DNA of 64,000 bases from Podaxis mareebaensis (lineage: Eukaryota; Basidiomycota; Agaricomycetes; Agaricales; Agaricaceae): positions 433,730 to 497,729 of the forward strand of contig JAEUWP010000551.1 of the NCBI GenBank assembly GCA_018524725.1, in the 5' to 3' direction. The position numbers and the translations under genes were made by a program. The number at the start of each line of letters is the position of its first letter. Positions within the stretch are counted from its first letter, which is position 1. The notes beneath the pieces are model-generated. The model was not told the DNA's origin, searched no databases, and was given only the letters and a program-made list of their open reading frames with translations. Of the stretch, positions 35,790 through 46,973 are shown piece by piece.

Positions 35790-38700
35790 TCAGAATCGGA
35801 ACAACCCCCTCTTTTTCTTCTTTTCCTTCTCCTGTGGTGGCTCTGAAATCGAACTCGAGAAGGAATGCGTCGGCGAAAGAGAAATGATCTTGTTGCTCTG
35901 CTTAGGCACTGACAAGTTAGAGGGTTGACGGGGCTGTGGTGGCGGCGCATCCTCGAGATAATACTTCTCGTCGAAGTATTCTTGATATGGTCGTTGCCCG
36001 TCGCGTGGTTCCCGCAGGCCGTTTGGTATACTCTTCGAGCCCACGCCAGCGAGATCAAGGACTTTGAGGTCGTCGACGAATTCTTTGGGTGTAATTGTAT
36101 GCGTGGAACCTGAACACCCAAACCCTCACTATTTAGTATTCTTCTTATCGAAGGTAATCGACTGAACTGACCGATGAAGATATCTTTATTCAAAGACGCC
36201 GAAAGCTGGTAAGCTTCCCGAATCTCGGAATAAGTCATACCACCAGCAATGAACACAATCAACCGCTGTTTATCATCTCGAATGTTCGCACCTGGTTTCG
36301 GTGCTTTGTGCCATGAAGGCTTCGAGCTGCGCAGTGATGTGGGTGGCGGTGAGCGGAGGGATTGGGGTGCTTGTGCCGTCTTGAGAGGTGATTCTTTAAC
36401 GTAGGGGAAGAGTGATTCGTCGAGTTTGTTTGCAACGTTGTCCTGCCGGGGAATGAATATCGGGGAAATGGTTGGAGTTGGGCCATTACTTACCTCGATG
36501 ACGGTTCGTAGTGCAGGCTTAAATCGCGATAGTTCATATTCCTCCTCGTTGCTCGGCTTTTGTTTGATCTTCTTCCTGGTATCTTTGTCGTTGGGACCCT
36601 AACAAACGAACATAAGATAAACGATTCACATCACAAAGTTTTTCCTACCCGGCTAATCTTGATACCAAGGTGAACAAGAGAGTTAACGGCGTCTTGCTCA
36701 GCCAAAGTTAACCTGGCGTGCTGGTACAGCCGACGTCGATCCTCATCTGGTACACCGTCGCGGTACTGTATGTAAAGGGCGATTATTCGCACTTTGTTCA
36801 TATTGCTGGAACCATGATCAGCCTGACACGATCCAAGAACGGAAGGGAGAGTTTTACATGATGTCCCGGCTATCCAGTAGAGGTACCATCTCTTCCACCA
36901 AACCCTTGGGTGTCTTTCCTTCGGCTGTCACACCAGTTGCGCAGCACTACACTTCGTTTAGAGAAGTCCAAGTCAAGGGGATATGATCATACCTGCTCAA
37001 CATTAGCTACTAGGGGCAATTTGGCGCGCTCGAAAATGGCCATACACTCCTGAGCCATTGTCGTATGCAAGGAGAACTGAGGGAGATAGAGTTGGCACTA
37101 TTGGAAGTTGTAACTGAATCAGGAACCTACTGATTCGCGTTGCTCCTGGTATTGTGGCAAACTAGCCAGCATATCCTTCATATCATTCAAAGACGCCGCT
37201 CCCTCTCTGCACATCAGTCCACTAATCAATACCGACTCGCATCAATGTAATCGAAAGCCTACCCTTTGAAAACGGCGTGCTCCTCCGTGAACTTTTTGAA
37301 GTCCGCCATAATCTTATCAATTGCCTCCCGCATATGCATATGCCGCAGCTCAGTCCAAAGCTTATCCTGGTCTGACAATGTTGCAGTTTTATCCTCATAC
37401 GTCCCTAACGAGGATTGGAACTTGTAACTGGTTACCAAAGCCGGATTTAATCAAGGTAGAGATCAACAAGAAAGGGCATTCCACCTACGTGAACTTGGTT
37501 CCGTTGTCGATAGGCAACAAATCATTCGCCATCGCTTGGTACGTAAATTCATGCACGAAGGGTGCCATCATATCCATCGAGCGGTCCGTAATGATCAGTG
37601 TCGCGCGAGGACGACCCATATCGCCTTTCTTATATCAGGAATCAAAGTCCCCAAATCCATTAGACTAAACCAACAGTGAACAAGCGCATGATCACATACC
37701 CCAAAATCCGGATTCGCCTTCTTATGTTCTTCCAAATTACTCTGCACCATAAACGCCAACACCTTTGTCACAAACTCTGTCTCCACAGCCTCGTATGCAC
37801 GCGCATCAGCACCTCTTGCTAGGTTCGTCCGCCAGCGGGCACTGTTCTCCGGTGGAGGTAGTGGACGCACCGAGGCATGTGGTTTGAGTGGACCTAAGGG
37901 AGGGTGGTTCGGTGGCATGTAGTACCGGATGTACGGGAACTCATTAAGCGTGATGCAAACGTTTGTTATCTTCATAAAATATATCAATTGTCTTGTTATG
38001 ACCATGATTGGGTAGGGAAAAGACATACCATCTTGCTGGTAAACCGCATATCCTCGATCAAACGGTCCTTTGCGCCTTTATACGCTCCCTCTGACCGCGG
38101 GGGACTATAAATGCTAAAGAAGAAACTCGGCTCATTGATGGTAAAGGTCTGCGCCTCAATCGCTAATACACACGCATCAAAAGTGCCATTCATCGGTAAA
38201 TCAACCAAGTAATATAGTATAATTCACTCACCCCAGAAATTAATGAATAATTCTTTCAAAGCCTGTAAATGGGGTTCCGCAGCGGAAGAAGTCAATCGCT
38301 GGAACAGCGGCTCCGCGAGTCCTGGATCACATAACCCTCATCAGCCCGAACGAACAAACGACGTTTCAACTCCCGCAAGGGCCGTGACACTTGCCTTCAA
38401 TAAAGAACAAATGCGCTGCAGCATACTGCTTCCTCCCCGAGAAATCTCTTATAATACGATCCACATTCTGGTTCGTTGGCATCAACAAATACATGGCCTC
38501 GAATTCGGGCTGTGGTTCACGATGGTTCGTGATAGACTCGATCACTGCAATGGGTGGCCCGTGACGAGTAATATTCGTGAGTACGACGACCTGTTCGAGA
38601 CACAAGTTGGCAAGCGACATACGCGTAACATTTTCCTCAAGGATGTCAAATTGCTTCAAGACTGAGGAAAGTAGCTTCTGTGCGAACTGGTCGACAACGA

Positions 38701-38847
38701 GAATCTTCCACCGCCCTGGAGGGTTGACTGATCGGATGGCTTCGAGGAACTCTAGTAGGGTGATGCCGTGGTCAGCCGTGGAACAAACGTGGTGCCCAAA
38801 GAGGGGTCGCGCTTACTGGCTTTGACAATGTCGACGAGAGACGGCAT
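35790..38847 (-). CDS. SEC1: Sec1/Munc18 family exocytic protein SEC1
   Basis: An SM protein that binds syntaxin/SNARE complexes and drives fusion of secretory vesicles with the plasma membrane. It starts at 38847 ([10 protein letters not shown]) just before an intron. Domain 1 follows: [18 protein letters not shown], then [11 protein letters not shown]. Then come [19 protein letters not shown] and [10 protein letters not shown]. The middle has the SM hallmark [20 protein letters not shown] (about 37560-37620), followed by [14 protein letters not shown]. The C-terminal lobe gives [19 protein letters not shown] then [10 protein letters not shown], and [21 protein letters not shown] basic disordered tail ([13 protein letters not shown]) ends at 35790. 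About a dozen short introns are present. Exocytic Sec1 fits better than Vps45, Sly1 or Vps33, but that is judged from overall feel. Confidence 0.9.
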
Positions 38848-39172
38848 GGATGGTAAGGTAAATTGCCAGAAACACGGTTGGCAGGAACAAGAGGTGAGAC
38901 TACTGATAACGTCTTTGGTTGCACATTTACACTGTGTTTAATGCCCAACTGGCAACACAGCTTCCGTTCACGGCAATCTCCGGAATGTAATAATAACGAG
39001 AAAATCCAAGGTCGTTCAATTCTAGTTTCAAGCCAATCCGTCGTTGTGAATTCTCTTGATAGGATATGTAGGGTGCAGAGGGGAATATGAGACAGAAGAT
39101 GTCCATGCAGTCCTGGTAGCTAAATAAAGACTACAAATACGAATAATAACATCGAGAAAGCAGCTCATTCAA
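38848..39172. other. Spacer between SEC1 and chitin deacetylase
   Basis: This holds the SEC1 promoter and the chitin-deacetylase 3' end, with both genes on the minus strand. No gene or distinctive motif was found. Confidence 0.4.
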
Positions 39173-41014
39173 TCAGAAAAACATCAGGCTACTTGACGCT
39201 GCGGCGGCAGCGCCGAAGAGCACAGTGAAGATCGAGCTCCTTGTGAACACTGCATCATTCGATTCACCTGCTCCCTTTGTGGTTTCGGCCTTGCCGTCGC
39301 CATCGACATCAACGGTCGTCCTGTTCGCGTATGGGAAAGTGGCATTCTGGGTCGTCTCGAGGTACAGGTTGACAGCCGGAGTGTTCGTGCATTCACCGAT
39401 AGCCTTCAGGTTGAACGGCGGTTTGTGGTTGATCGCGGCATCAAGAGTGTAACCGACAGCGAGGTCAACGGTAATCTCATGTATGTCATGTTGCAAGACA
39501 ATGAAACTGATACAATCGATCAGCATCTGCTCGACTGCATACGCAGATTACATACCCAGTGTCGAGTTGGGTGGCATTGTTAAAGATAGCCTGGAAAGTC
39601 TGGAAGGACTGGACACCGTTGACTTGACCAGCCGCAACACGCCAGTCTGAATACAGGCATTAATAAAGTAAAATCACGTCACCGGCAAAATCATCACTTA
39701 CCGTTAGTGTCAAAGACACCACCACTTGGAGTTCGGGTCCACATGATAGGAACCATACCCATGGCAAGCGAAATAGCGCGGACACGGTCATCTAGAAACC
39801 CGATCAAAAATTACTCGAATGAATCGTTGACAACGGCAACGCACCAATGTCACCGAAAGGGGGACGCATAGTCGTAGGGGTAACACCAAGCACCCGTCGG
39901 ATGGCCTTGCGAGTCCAGCCCAGCTCAGCGACGATTTGCTCGGTAGTCAGAGACGTAAGGGGCTGCGTATTTTTATCTTAGAACCATCAACACATCAAAA
40001 CTTTTTGACAAAGCGCTAACCTTGTGGGACCAGGTGTGAACACTAATTTCATGACCAGACATATACTCCTCAACAAGCACATTGGGTCGTTCAATAACGC
40101 GAGAGCCAACAACGAAGAAGGTAGCGGAGATATCCTTTGCCTTGAGGTAATCGAGCAAGTTCTGGGCTACAAAAAAGGGTGAATTCATCTTCCTCTAAAG
40201 CCACAGGCGATACAACTTACTGTAAGGCCCGGGGCCATCATCGAAACTAACACCCCAAGTGAGCTTGTCAGGGCAAGCAACGACATCTGTTGCCAGCCAC
40301 CGTGAGATTATGTCATCACAGGCGAAAATCAGCAGAGAACGTACCAGTGGCGCGAGTCCATCCACCGCAAGTCCACCACCCACGCTCAGCAGCCTGGGCA
40401 GCAGCCGCAGGATCGCCAGCACAGGAACCGTCTTTGGTAGGCGCATAATCCGGAATATGGAAGCCTTCCAACTCTTTCATCCACTCCCGAACCTCTGGAG
40501 AGTCTATTTACAGTCCGAGTTAGAATTCCCTTTGTGTACTTACGAGTAACCAAGAACTCACTAGTGTCAGGAATATGATCTTGGGCCGGCCACTCATTCA
40601 TTTGGAAGACAACTAAAACAAACCTTGTCAACCACATCCCCTGAGCCAAAGGCACTACTCACAAGGCGTAGGGAGGGCAGGAGCACCAGAAATGGGTGCA
40701 GAAGCACCCGCAGCATACGAAGCAGTAACCACCGGGGGAACTCTCGTAGGCATGCCCATCGTAATGCTCTCAAGAGGAGGCACCCCAGTTGCGGCCGTAA
40801 CAATCGTCACCGACGGGGGCGTAACGACAGTTACCGATGTTGAGGTCGTAGTCGTGACACGAGACCCCGACGCCGACGAGCTGGAAACCGTGGTCGTGGC
40901 AGAAGGATTCTGTCGCTTATTATGAACAACTTGGAGATGCCTCTTTGGGTTCTGGGATGCAGACGCGAGGGTGAGCTGCGTCGCGCAGAGAAGTGCTAAA
41001 GCTTGAAGCTTCAT
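39173..41014 (-). CDS. GPI-type chitin deacetylase (CE4)
   Basis: A cell-wall enzyme that converts chitin to chitosan. The start at 41014 gives a signal peptide (MKLQALALLCATQLTLASAS). A Ser/Thr-rich linker (TTTVSSSSASGSRVTTTTS) precedes the NodB domain. All five CE4 motifs can be read: SFDDGPGPYT (Asp-Asp metal/base site), HEISVHTWSHK (metal His pair), RPPFGDIDDR, the DTNDWR segment and IVLQHDIHE. Several N-glycosylation sites follow, and the C-terminus ends in SSIFTVLFGAAAAASSSLMFF, a GPI-anchor signal. It stops at 39173. The complete catalytic set predicts activity. Substrate preference (chitin over other acetylated glycans) is family knowledge. Confidence 0.92.
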
Positions 41015-41560
41015 TATTGTGGTGATAAAGTGACAATGGGAGGGAGAAAAGAGTGTGGATGCGCGGCTGCGCTGGGGTGGGGGAGAATTCTGCAGAGAGC
41101 GACGGAAAGAAAGGAGAACAAGGGATAATAAAGGACCAAATTTCTCCCTAAACTACCCATCAACCGGCAATCTCACGTGCCCTAACCAATTCATTCCATT
41201 GCCCTGGGCATCACTTCTCATTTATTCAGTCAGCCCACGTCTTCTGATCTTTCCCTGCCAGCCCTGACAGAAACGCACGCGACAGCGACGCAAAAATAGG
41301 TGTGAAATTCGCAAAATATCAGAAAAAAAGACAGGCAGACAAAGTTTATCCCCAGTTGATACGCACTTTTGATCCCCTGCTGAGACCGGACAGGTCAGAA
41401 CCATAGATGGCGTTCAGCCACTGAAGACGGCCCGCATGCGGGTTAATTGTCGGTTAATTGTCAGGCCACAGTCAATTTCAAAACGTAACGACGGATGGCA
41501 ACTCCGAACGTAGCGGTATCCAACAAGGACGGCGTTTGAGGAGCAATCAAACATGAAATC
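41015..41560. other. Chitin deacetylase upstream region
   Basis: This 546-bp stretch contains the chitin-deacetylase promoter (minus strand). A doubled GGTTAATTGTC occurs at about 41440-41462. No gene is present; the segmental duplication begins at 41561. Confidence 0.4.
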
Positions 41561-42633
41561 TTGAAACTTGACAGTATTACAGATGCCGATGATATCAAAA
41601 ACCCATGTTAAACCGTTCCATGCAACGGGGCAAAGGGGTGCTAGGTGGTGCTACACAGTTAAGAAACAGCCCAGACGACCCGGTCGTGACAAAGTCGAAA
41701 GGGAAGCCAAAAATAAATCAACTAGGCATAAATCGAATCGTATAATATACGATAGTAGTAAAAAAAGACCATACAAAAACAGAACATCAAAAGATACTGA
41801 ACCCGTCACATATCGTCATCGGGGTATAGACGTCCAGGGAGCACTATCCGGCAAGACAGACTGCGAACCCGACCACCAGTAGCAGGCCTAAGTGCAAACA
41901 CACGATCATCAGAACACACCAAAATCTCATCCCTACCTCCATAAGGCGGCGTCTGCCTCCCACACCCTCTCCCTGGCCGAGATAGCCCTGCGACGGAGGT
42001 CCAATATCCACCATATCCTCTTCCATATCGTTGCGCACCCATGGGCTGTTGCGGGTGCATCATGCCCTTCGCCGACATTGAAGGTGGTGTATCAGCGAAT
42101 AGCAACCGTAGATTCGATCCTTGTATCACTTGTGCGAGATACCCGATCTCGATATGTCGGACTTCAACAAAGTTGGGCCAAAGGCGAGGGTATATGGCTC
42201 ATGGACCCTCATGGAGCGCTGATACCCCAAATCCTATCAGTCATCGCCAGGTAGGTGATACTATAAAAACAACATACCGAAACCAGTAGGCTGGCCTTCC
42301 CAATACACCGTAAACTCACTCCGTGCCCTCCGCCCGCTCTTATTCACATAGAAGGTGAATTCTACAGACAAGCAATTAGCCTACGCACAAGAGGGCAAAA
42401 AATAAATCCAGAAGGATCACACGCACCATCATAACAAAGTAAAAACTCATTTTGTACGCGGTACGGGATAGACAAGAGCTCGAGTGCCACAGGCTATCGA
42501 CTTTCAGTGAAGGGAGATAGGAGAGAGGGTTTGGGGACAGACATACCCCCTTGCGAACTCTAGGATGCTCATGATGCTCATTCTCCGTGGATTTGGTGAA
42601 CAAAATCGCATGATCAAAAAGATACACCTGAAT

Positions 42634-43212
42634 TGTGACGGATGGACGCCGTCCAAATATCTAAGTGACTTTTTCTCCATTTTTCCTATCTCCTTTAATC
42701 CACCATTATTTTGACTATCTCATCTTTTACGGTCATCAATCCAGACCCACTTATTTTCCGATTTGTTTCTATTCGTTTATCATTGCGCCATTTATTTGTT
42801 TTCCCTCTCCTAACTGTGTATTTATTCCGGTAGTGCAGGTAGACTCAAATTCGATGATTCTTGAAGCCTGTGGACTACCAGTGAAACTGAGTACCGTGTG
42901 ACGTTGCCGTTGACCAGCGCTAGCGCCACATATTTTTCACAGAACCAAGAACTCGAATTCTGACATTCGAAACCTCGTCCTATCCCTTACCCTCTTGCTC
43001 TACCCTCTCGAACCTCTGGCTCTACCGCCTCAAAACTCTGAATCCCCGCTTTACTCTCTCTCTCTCTCTCTCTCTCCTGTCTCGTCTATCTCTGTCTTGG
43101 CTTTTAATCTTATCGTTTTGTGCCCTCGCACTGATCACCCGAGGACTCTAGTTTAATTTTATTTGGAAACTTTCGCCGGCTCGAACCCTCGACCTCTAGG
43201 TCATCCCGAACA
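42634..43212 (+). repeat. Candidate 5' LTR of Ty3-like element
   Basis: The inserted sequence begins TGTGACGGATGGACGCCGTC right after the host CACCTGAAT. It runs to …CCCGAACA at 43212, i.e. TG…CA ends. One base later TGGTACC (43214-43220) could be a primer-binding site. A CT-dinucleotide run (about 43050-43075) lies inside. Gag begins 52 bp downstream. No second LTR copy is in the window to confirm the boundaries. Confidence 0.6.
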
Positions 43213-43264
43213 TTGGTACCTCCCCGCCTCGTCGACGCTCGACAACACTGAATATTGAACCACG

Positions 43265-45110
43265 ATGTCATTTACCTCTCGACAGTACTCTCTGCGAAAC
43301 AAGGCACCCACCATGTCGGGTGGAAACATGAACACCAGCAGGCCACGGCCTGCTCGTGGAAATCAGACTCTGGAGGAGCGTGATGTCGCTCCTCATTTGA
43401 ACCCTGTCCAGGGTAAAGTCGCAGAGGGCGACTTGGTCCATGACCAAACCCCTGAATCCGGAATGGAGGATGGGATCAGAACCCCGGTAGTAGAACAAAC
43501 CACCACTCTTATATTAGGAAAGGTAGAAGCACCTCGAGTACGTTTTGAAAACAATAGACCTATTCCTCGTAGAGGGAGATCATTGAGTCTGGACTCATTA
43601 ACTCAGGCTTCAGCTAAAGAAGCTATTGAGGCTCTCAGGGAAACGAGGAGAACCGTGAATGCAGTCCATGAAGATGTTGTGGAATGGCAAAAACAACTTG
43701 ATACCAAGATCGATGCAGTGATGAGAGCTACTGAGCTGCAGTATTCATCACAACATGAAGTGACTCCCCAGCCTTCTACCTCTACAGGGGAGGGTAAGGC
43801 TATAGATCCTTGCAATTGGGGAAGTGCGCAAATTCCCGAAGAGGAGTTGGACCCTGAAACGCAAAGGTCATTGCTCCAAGCAGCCAAGAATAACCAGGAT
43901 ACTGGACATAGTAATGGAACAGAGACTTTGCCACCCCCAAATGTGAGGAGTCAACACACAGAGGAAAGCACTGAGGAGGTAGTTGAAATCAAACCTCGAG
44001 TCAGGGATCAGAATGAAAGCTGAGGAACTCAGGAAAGAGTACCATCGTCGTCTGAGGGATCTCGAAACTCAGAAGTCTAAACGGTTGAGCCGAGTAGCCA
44101 CTCGAGTTCCCTCCATGGAGCCAATGTCCTATGGAGTTGAGTGCTTAATTGAGAAAGCCTCTGGAGACCATAACCGAAAAACTTCTGTGGTACGTGAGAG
44201 GTCTCTACGACGATCAGGAATGGACTTCCTGAAACCTAGCAACCAGCTCCCAAGGAATAGCTTCTTGGGAAGAAAACTGCATGGCCATCAAAACCACTGG
44301 TGGAACCCTGAATGGGAAGGCGAAGATGATGTCGACAACCGAACAGATAGCTTTGGATCTGAGGGGTCTGAAGATCCTCCCTCCGATGATGCTAGGAATG
44401 CAATCTGGGATAGAGGGCGTCCTCGTCGCCCAAGGTATAAGGAAATAGCTCCCACCAAACCCGATAAGTATAATGGAGAGCCTAATATTTTAAAGTTCCA
44501 CCGATTCATCAGCCAATGTGAGCGCTACTTGGATGAGGGAAATGTTCCCCCCTATGATCGAGTGGCAAAGTGCTCCAATTTCCTAGAAGAAAAAGCCTAC
44601 AAGTACTACTCTACAGAGGTCAGCTTTAATGAAGACCGTTGGTCTACAGAGAAGTTCTTTAAGGGCATATTCAACTATTGCTTTCCTCCTGATTTTCGGC
44701 TGAAGCAATGTGAGCGATTGGAGCGGTTCAATCAGCGGGATCGTCGTGTGCGTGAGTATGCGGCAGAACTTAAGATCATCTATTAGACACTTGGTCACTC
44801 TATCAAGAGGGAGCGTATAATGAAATTGTGGTCAGGACTTCGGCCTGGACTACAAAAGGCCCTACTTACAATAGAGAAGCTCAGCCCCGGGACGGCTAGG
44901 TGGAACGAGGTCGTAGATGCAGCCAGATGTCATGAGATTGCATCTAAGATAGACTACAAGCAATCAGGACTGGACCAAAATTCAGGAGAACAGAACAAAC
45001 ACACCAATAACAGATCTGGAGGGCACGAAGGCTCCACAGGGGATTAGAGATCCCAAGGAAAGGATGCCAAGCCACCCCAAGGCAACCGACTGTTCTCCAA
45101 ACGGGATAGA
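43265..45110 (+). pseudogene. Retrotransposon gag fragment
   Basis: A Ty3/gypsy-type Gag lacking the zinc knuckle and all of pol. It starts at 43265 (MSFTSRQYSLRNKAPTMSGG). The conserved core is in a different frame from 43983: YNGEPNILKFHRFISQCERY, then FFKGIFNYCFPP, and LERFNQRDRRVREYAAELK. A frameshift near 44000 and an in-frame TAG at 44784 break it. After a further stop near 45045, RSQGKDAKPPQGNRLFSKRD is still readable up to about 45110, where host sequence resumes at the shared CAGGCTATC. The element is dead and 3'-truncated. Confidence 0.85.
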
Positions 45111-46973
45111 CAGGCTATCAACTTTTCAGTGAAGGGAGATAGGAGAGAGGACTGGAGATAGACATACCCTTTTACAAACTCTAGGATGCTCATAATGCTC
45201 GTTTTTCGTGGACTCGGTGAACAAAATCGCATGATCAAAGAGATACACCTGAATCTCTCCATTACATTTTTTGCAAACCACCTTTATACACCATCTCCCT
45301 TCCTGACCCTTTCAACCTCAAATCCTACCAAGCCAAACCAATTAGTCCAAGGACCGAGGAGGAAATTTTCGAAGCAACTCCACAGTTACCGTCCCCTCAC
45401 CAGGTTTGAACAGCAGCTGTCCATCTAGCTGGGCCAAATTAAACCTGTTCTCTGCCTTGCCACTCTCCGCATTCACACTCGCCAAAAATATTTTAATCAT
45501 TGCAATGACCTTCGGTATCATCGCCTTGTCCGAACTATCATCCGGCGTATGTTTCAACACCGTCTCCAATAATAAAGGGTATTGTGCAAGCCGTATCGTT
45601 GGCTTGGTCAAAAAGGCACTCAGTGTCAATTTGCGCGACTCCGGTAATTGCTCAGTGGCCTATGAAAAAAGATAATGAAAAAAAAAAACAACTAGAACAA
45701 TAGAACCGCCTACCCACCTCAACAAACTGAGCAAAAGCCGGATTCTGGTTCTTTTCCCTCTCAAACTCGTACTTCCCATACAACTGATGCACGCTATATG
45801 CCACAAACCGTCCAAAATGCGGCACATACTCCAAGAAAATATCTCCAATCCTATCCACAACCGCATACGACTTCTGCCTTTTGCTCAACGCGTCTCTCAG
45901 TCGCGTGTTTAAAGTGAGTATGTCCCGAACGTTCCAAAACACCTGCTGTATGAAGCTGTCCCGTCTCTCGATCGGAACCACATCCGACTCTTGTATTCGA
46001 AGCATCCATACCTATTTCAAGTCGGGGACAGATGGTCAGTGCAAGCCATTTTCAAAATGGCGGGAAAGACCAACGTCACGAAGATGTTCTAGGTCCCGTA
46101 CGAAATCGCGCTCGGTGTAGATGACCTCGTTTATAGCTTCTTGGCGTTTCTTCTCAGTTTCAGAAACACTGGCTACGATTTCTTGAGGAACGGAGTGAAT
46201 CCAGAGCGTATCAACCTCCTGTATGACAATGAGTATGAAAGTCCCAAAAATGAGAAAAGAACATACTGGAAGGTCTATCAAGCTTTCTCTGTTAATCTGC
46301 TTGGAAAGACCAGGCTTCATCTTCATCTTCAGCTTGTCCTGTTGTTCCAATCGTCTCGGACAAGCAATACTATAACAAAGCCGGTCCCTCGAACGTGTCG
46401 GTGGATCACAATCCGCGAGCAGGGTAAAGACACCCGAAGGCAAGGGGACCTCTTCAGATTCTTGAACAACCTCTGCGGGTGGTGTCGCATTATCAGGTGA
46501 CAAAGCCTTCACATCAACGAATTAATTCCATTCCCCTTGCTAAAAAAGAAAGGATAAAAATAGGTCACATACGTCCTTCCCGTTCTGGTGCACGTCCGGA
46601 TTGACGAGCTCCCCACTCACATACGAGCCCAACTTGGTGCGAAATTGATACAATTTGTTGGGGCTATCCCGCAGCTGATGGTCGTAAGTGACATCATGGA
46701 AGAATTTCTGCACACCCAAAGCCCGACCCGAGAACAATGCAAGATTACGATCCGTTGTCTCAGTGATATGCGCAACTTTATCGACAGCCTCTCGACTGTC
46801 AAAGGCGTCTTTGTACGTCAATCTATCCTTGACACAGTCGCCCAAAGGCATTCGTTCGCGAAAAGCCACCGCAGTACGGGACAACGAGGCCGGGTCCATG
46901 ATTGGAGTCTTCATTGCAGTTTGATTCCGGTGAACCTAGGCAGTTCCAACGTGCGGGTCAGCATCGAACAATG

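Larger units (their letters stand above)
41561..46914. repeat. Segmental duplication, left block
   Basis: Collinear with 50361-54263, starting at TTGAAACTTGACA in both. The left block includes the gene's 3' flank and part of its body. It lacks the sequence matching about 51255-52427 and has gained the LTR-gag insert. Homology stops at about 46912, at the edge of the kinase gene. Confidence 0.88.
41806..46914 (-). pseudogene. Truncated, interrupted ROM2-like RhoGEF copy
   Basis: This is a partial copy of the Rho1 GEF gene at 50617-55458. It begins within the DEP region (MKTPIMDPASLSRTAVAF at 46914), so the disordered N-terminus is missing. The DEP and DH exons are still open and similar to the intact copy (AINEVIYTERDFVRDLEHLR; KVIAMIKIFLASVNAESGKA). 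At about 45110 the gene is interrupted by a retrotransposon fragment. Beyond it, about 1.2 kb covering the PH end and the N-terminal CNH part is missing. The C-terminal tail (SNLRLLFADTPPSMSAKG) resumes near 42120. It cannot make a full exchange factor, but a DEP-DH fragment could still be expressed, so decay of the 5' part looks recent or constrained. Confidence 0.85.

Noticed and set aside
42665..42901. Hydrophobic plus-strand frame in the candidate LTR
   Set aside because: It is T-rich LTR sequence that encodes Phe/Ile/Tyr by composition; it starts outside any gag frame.
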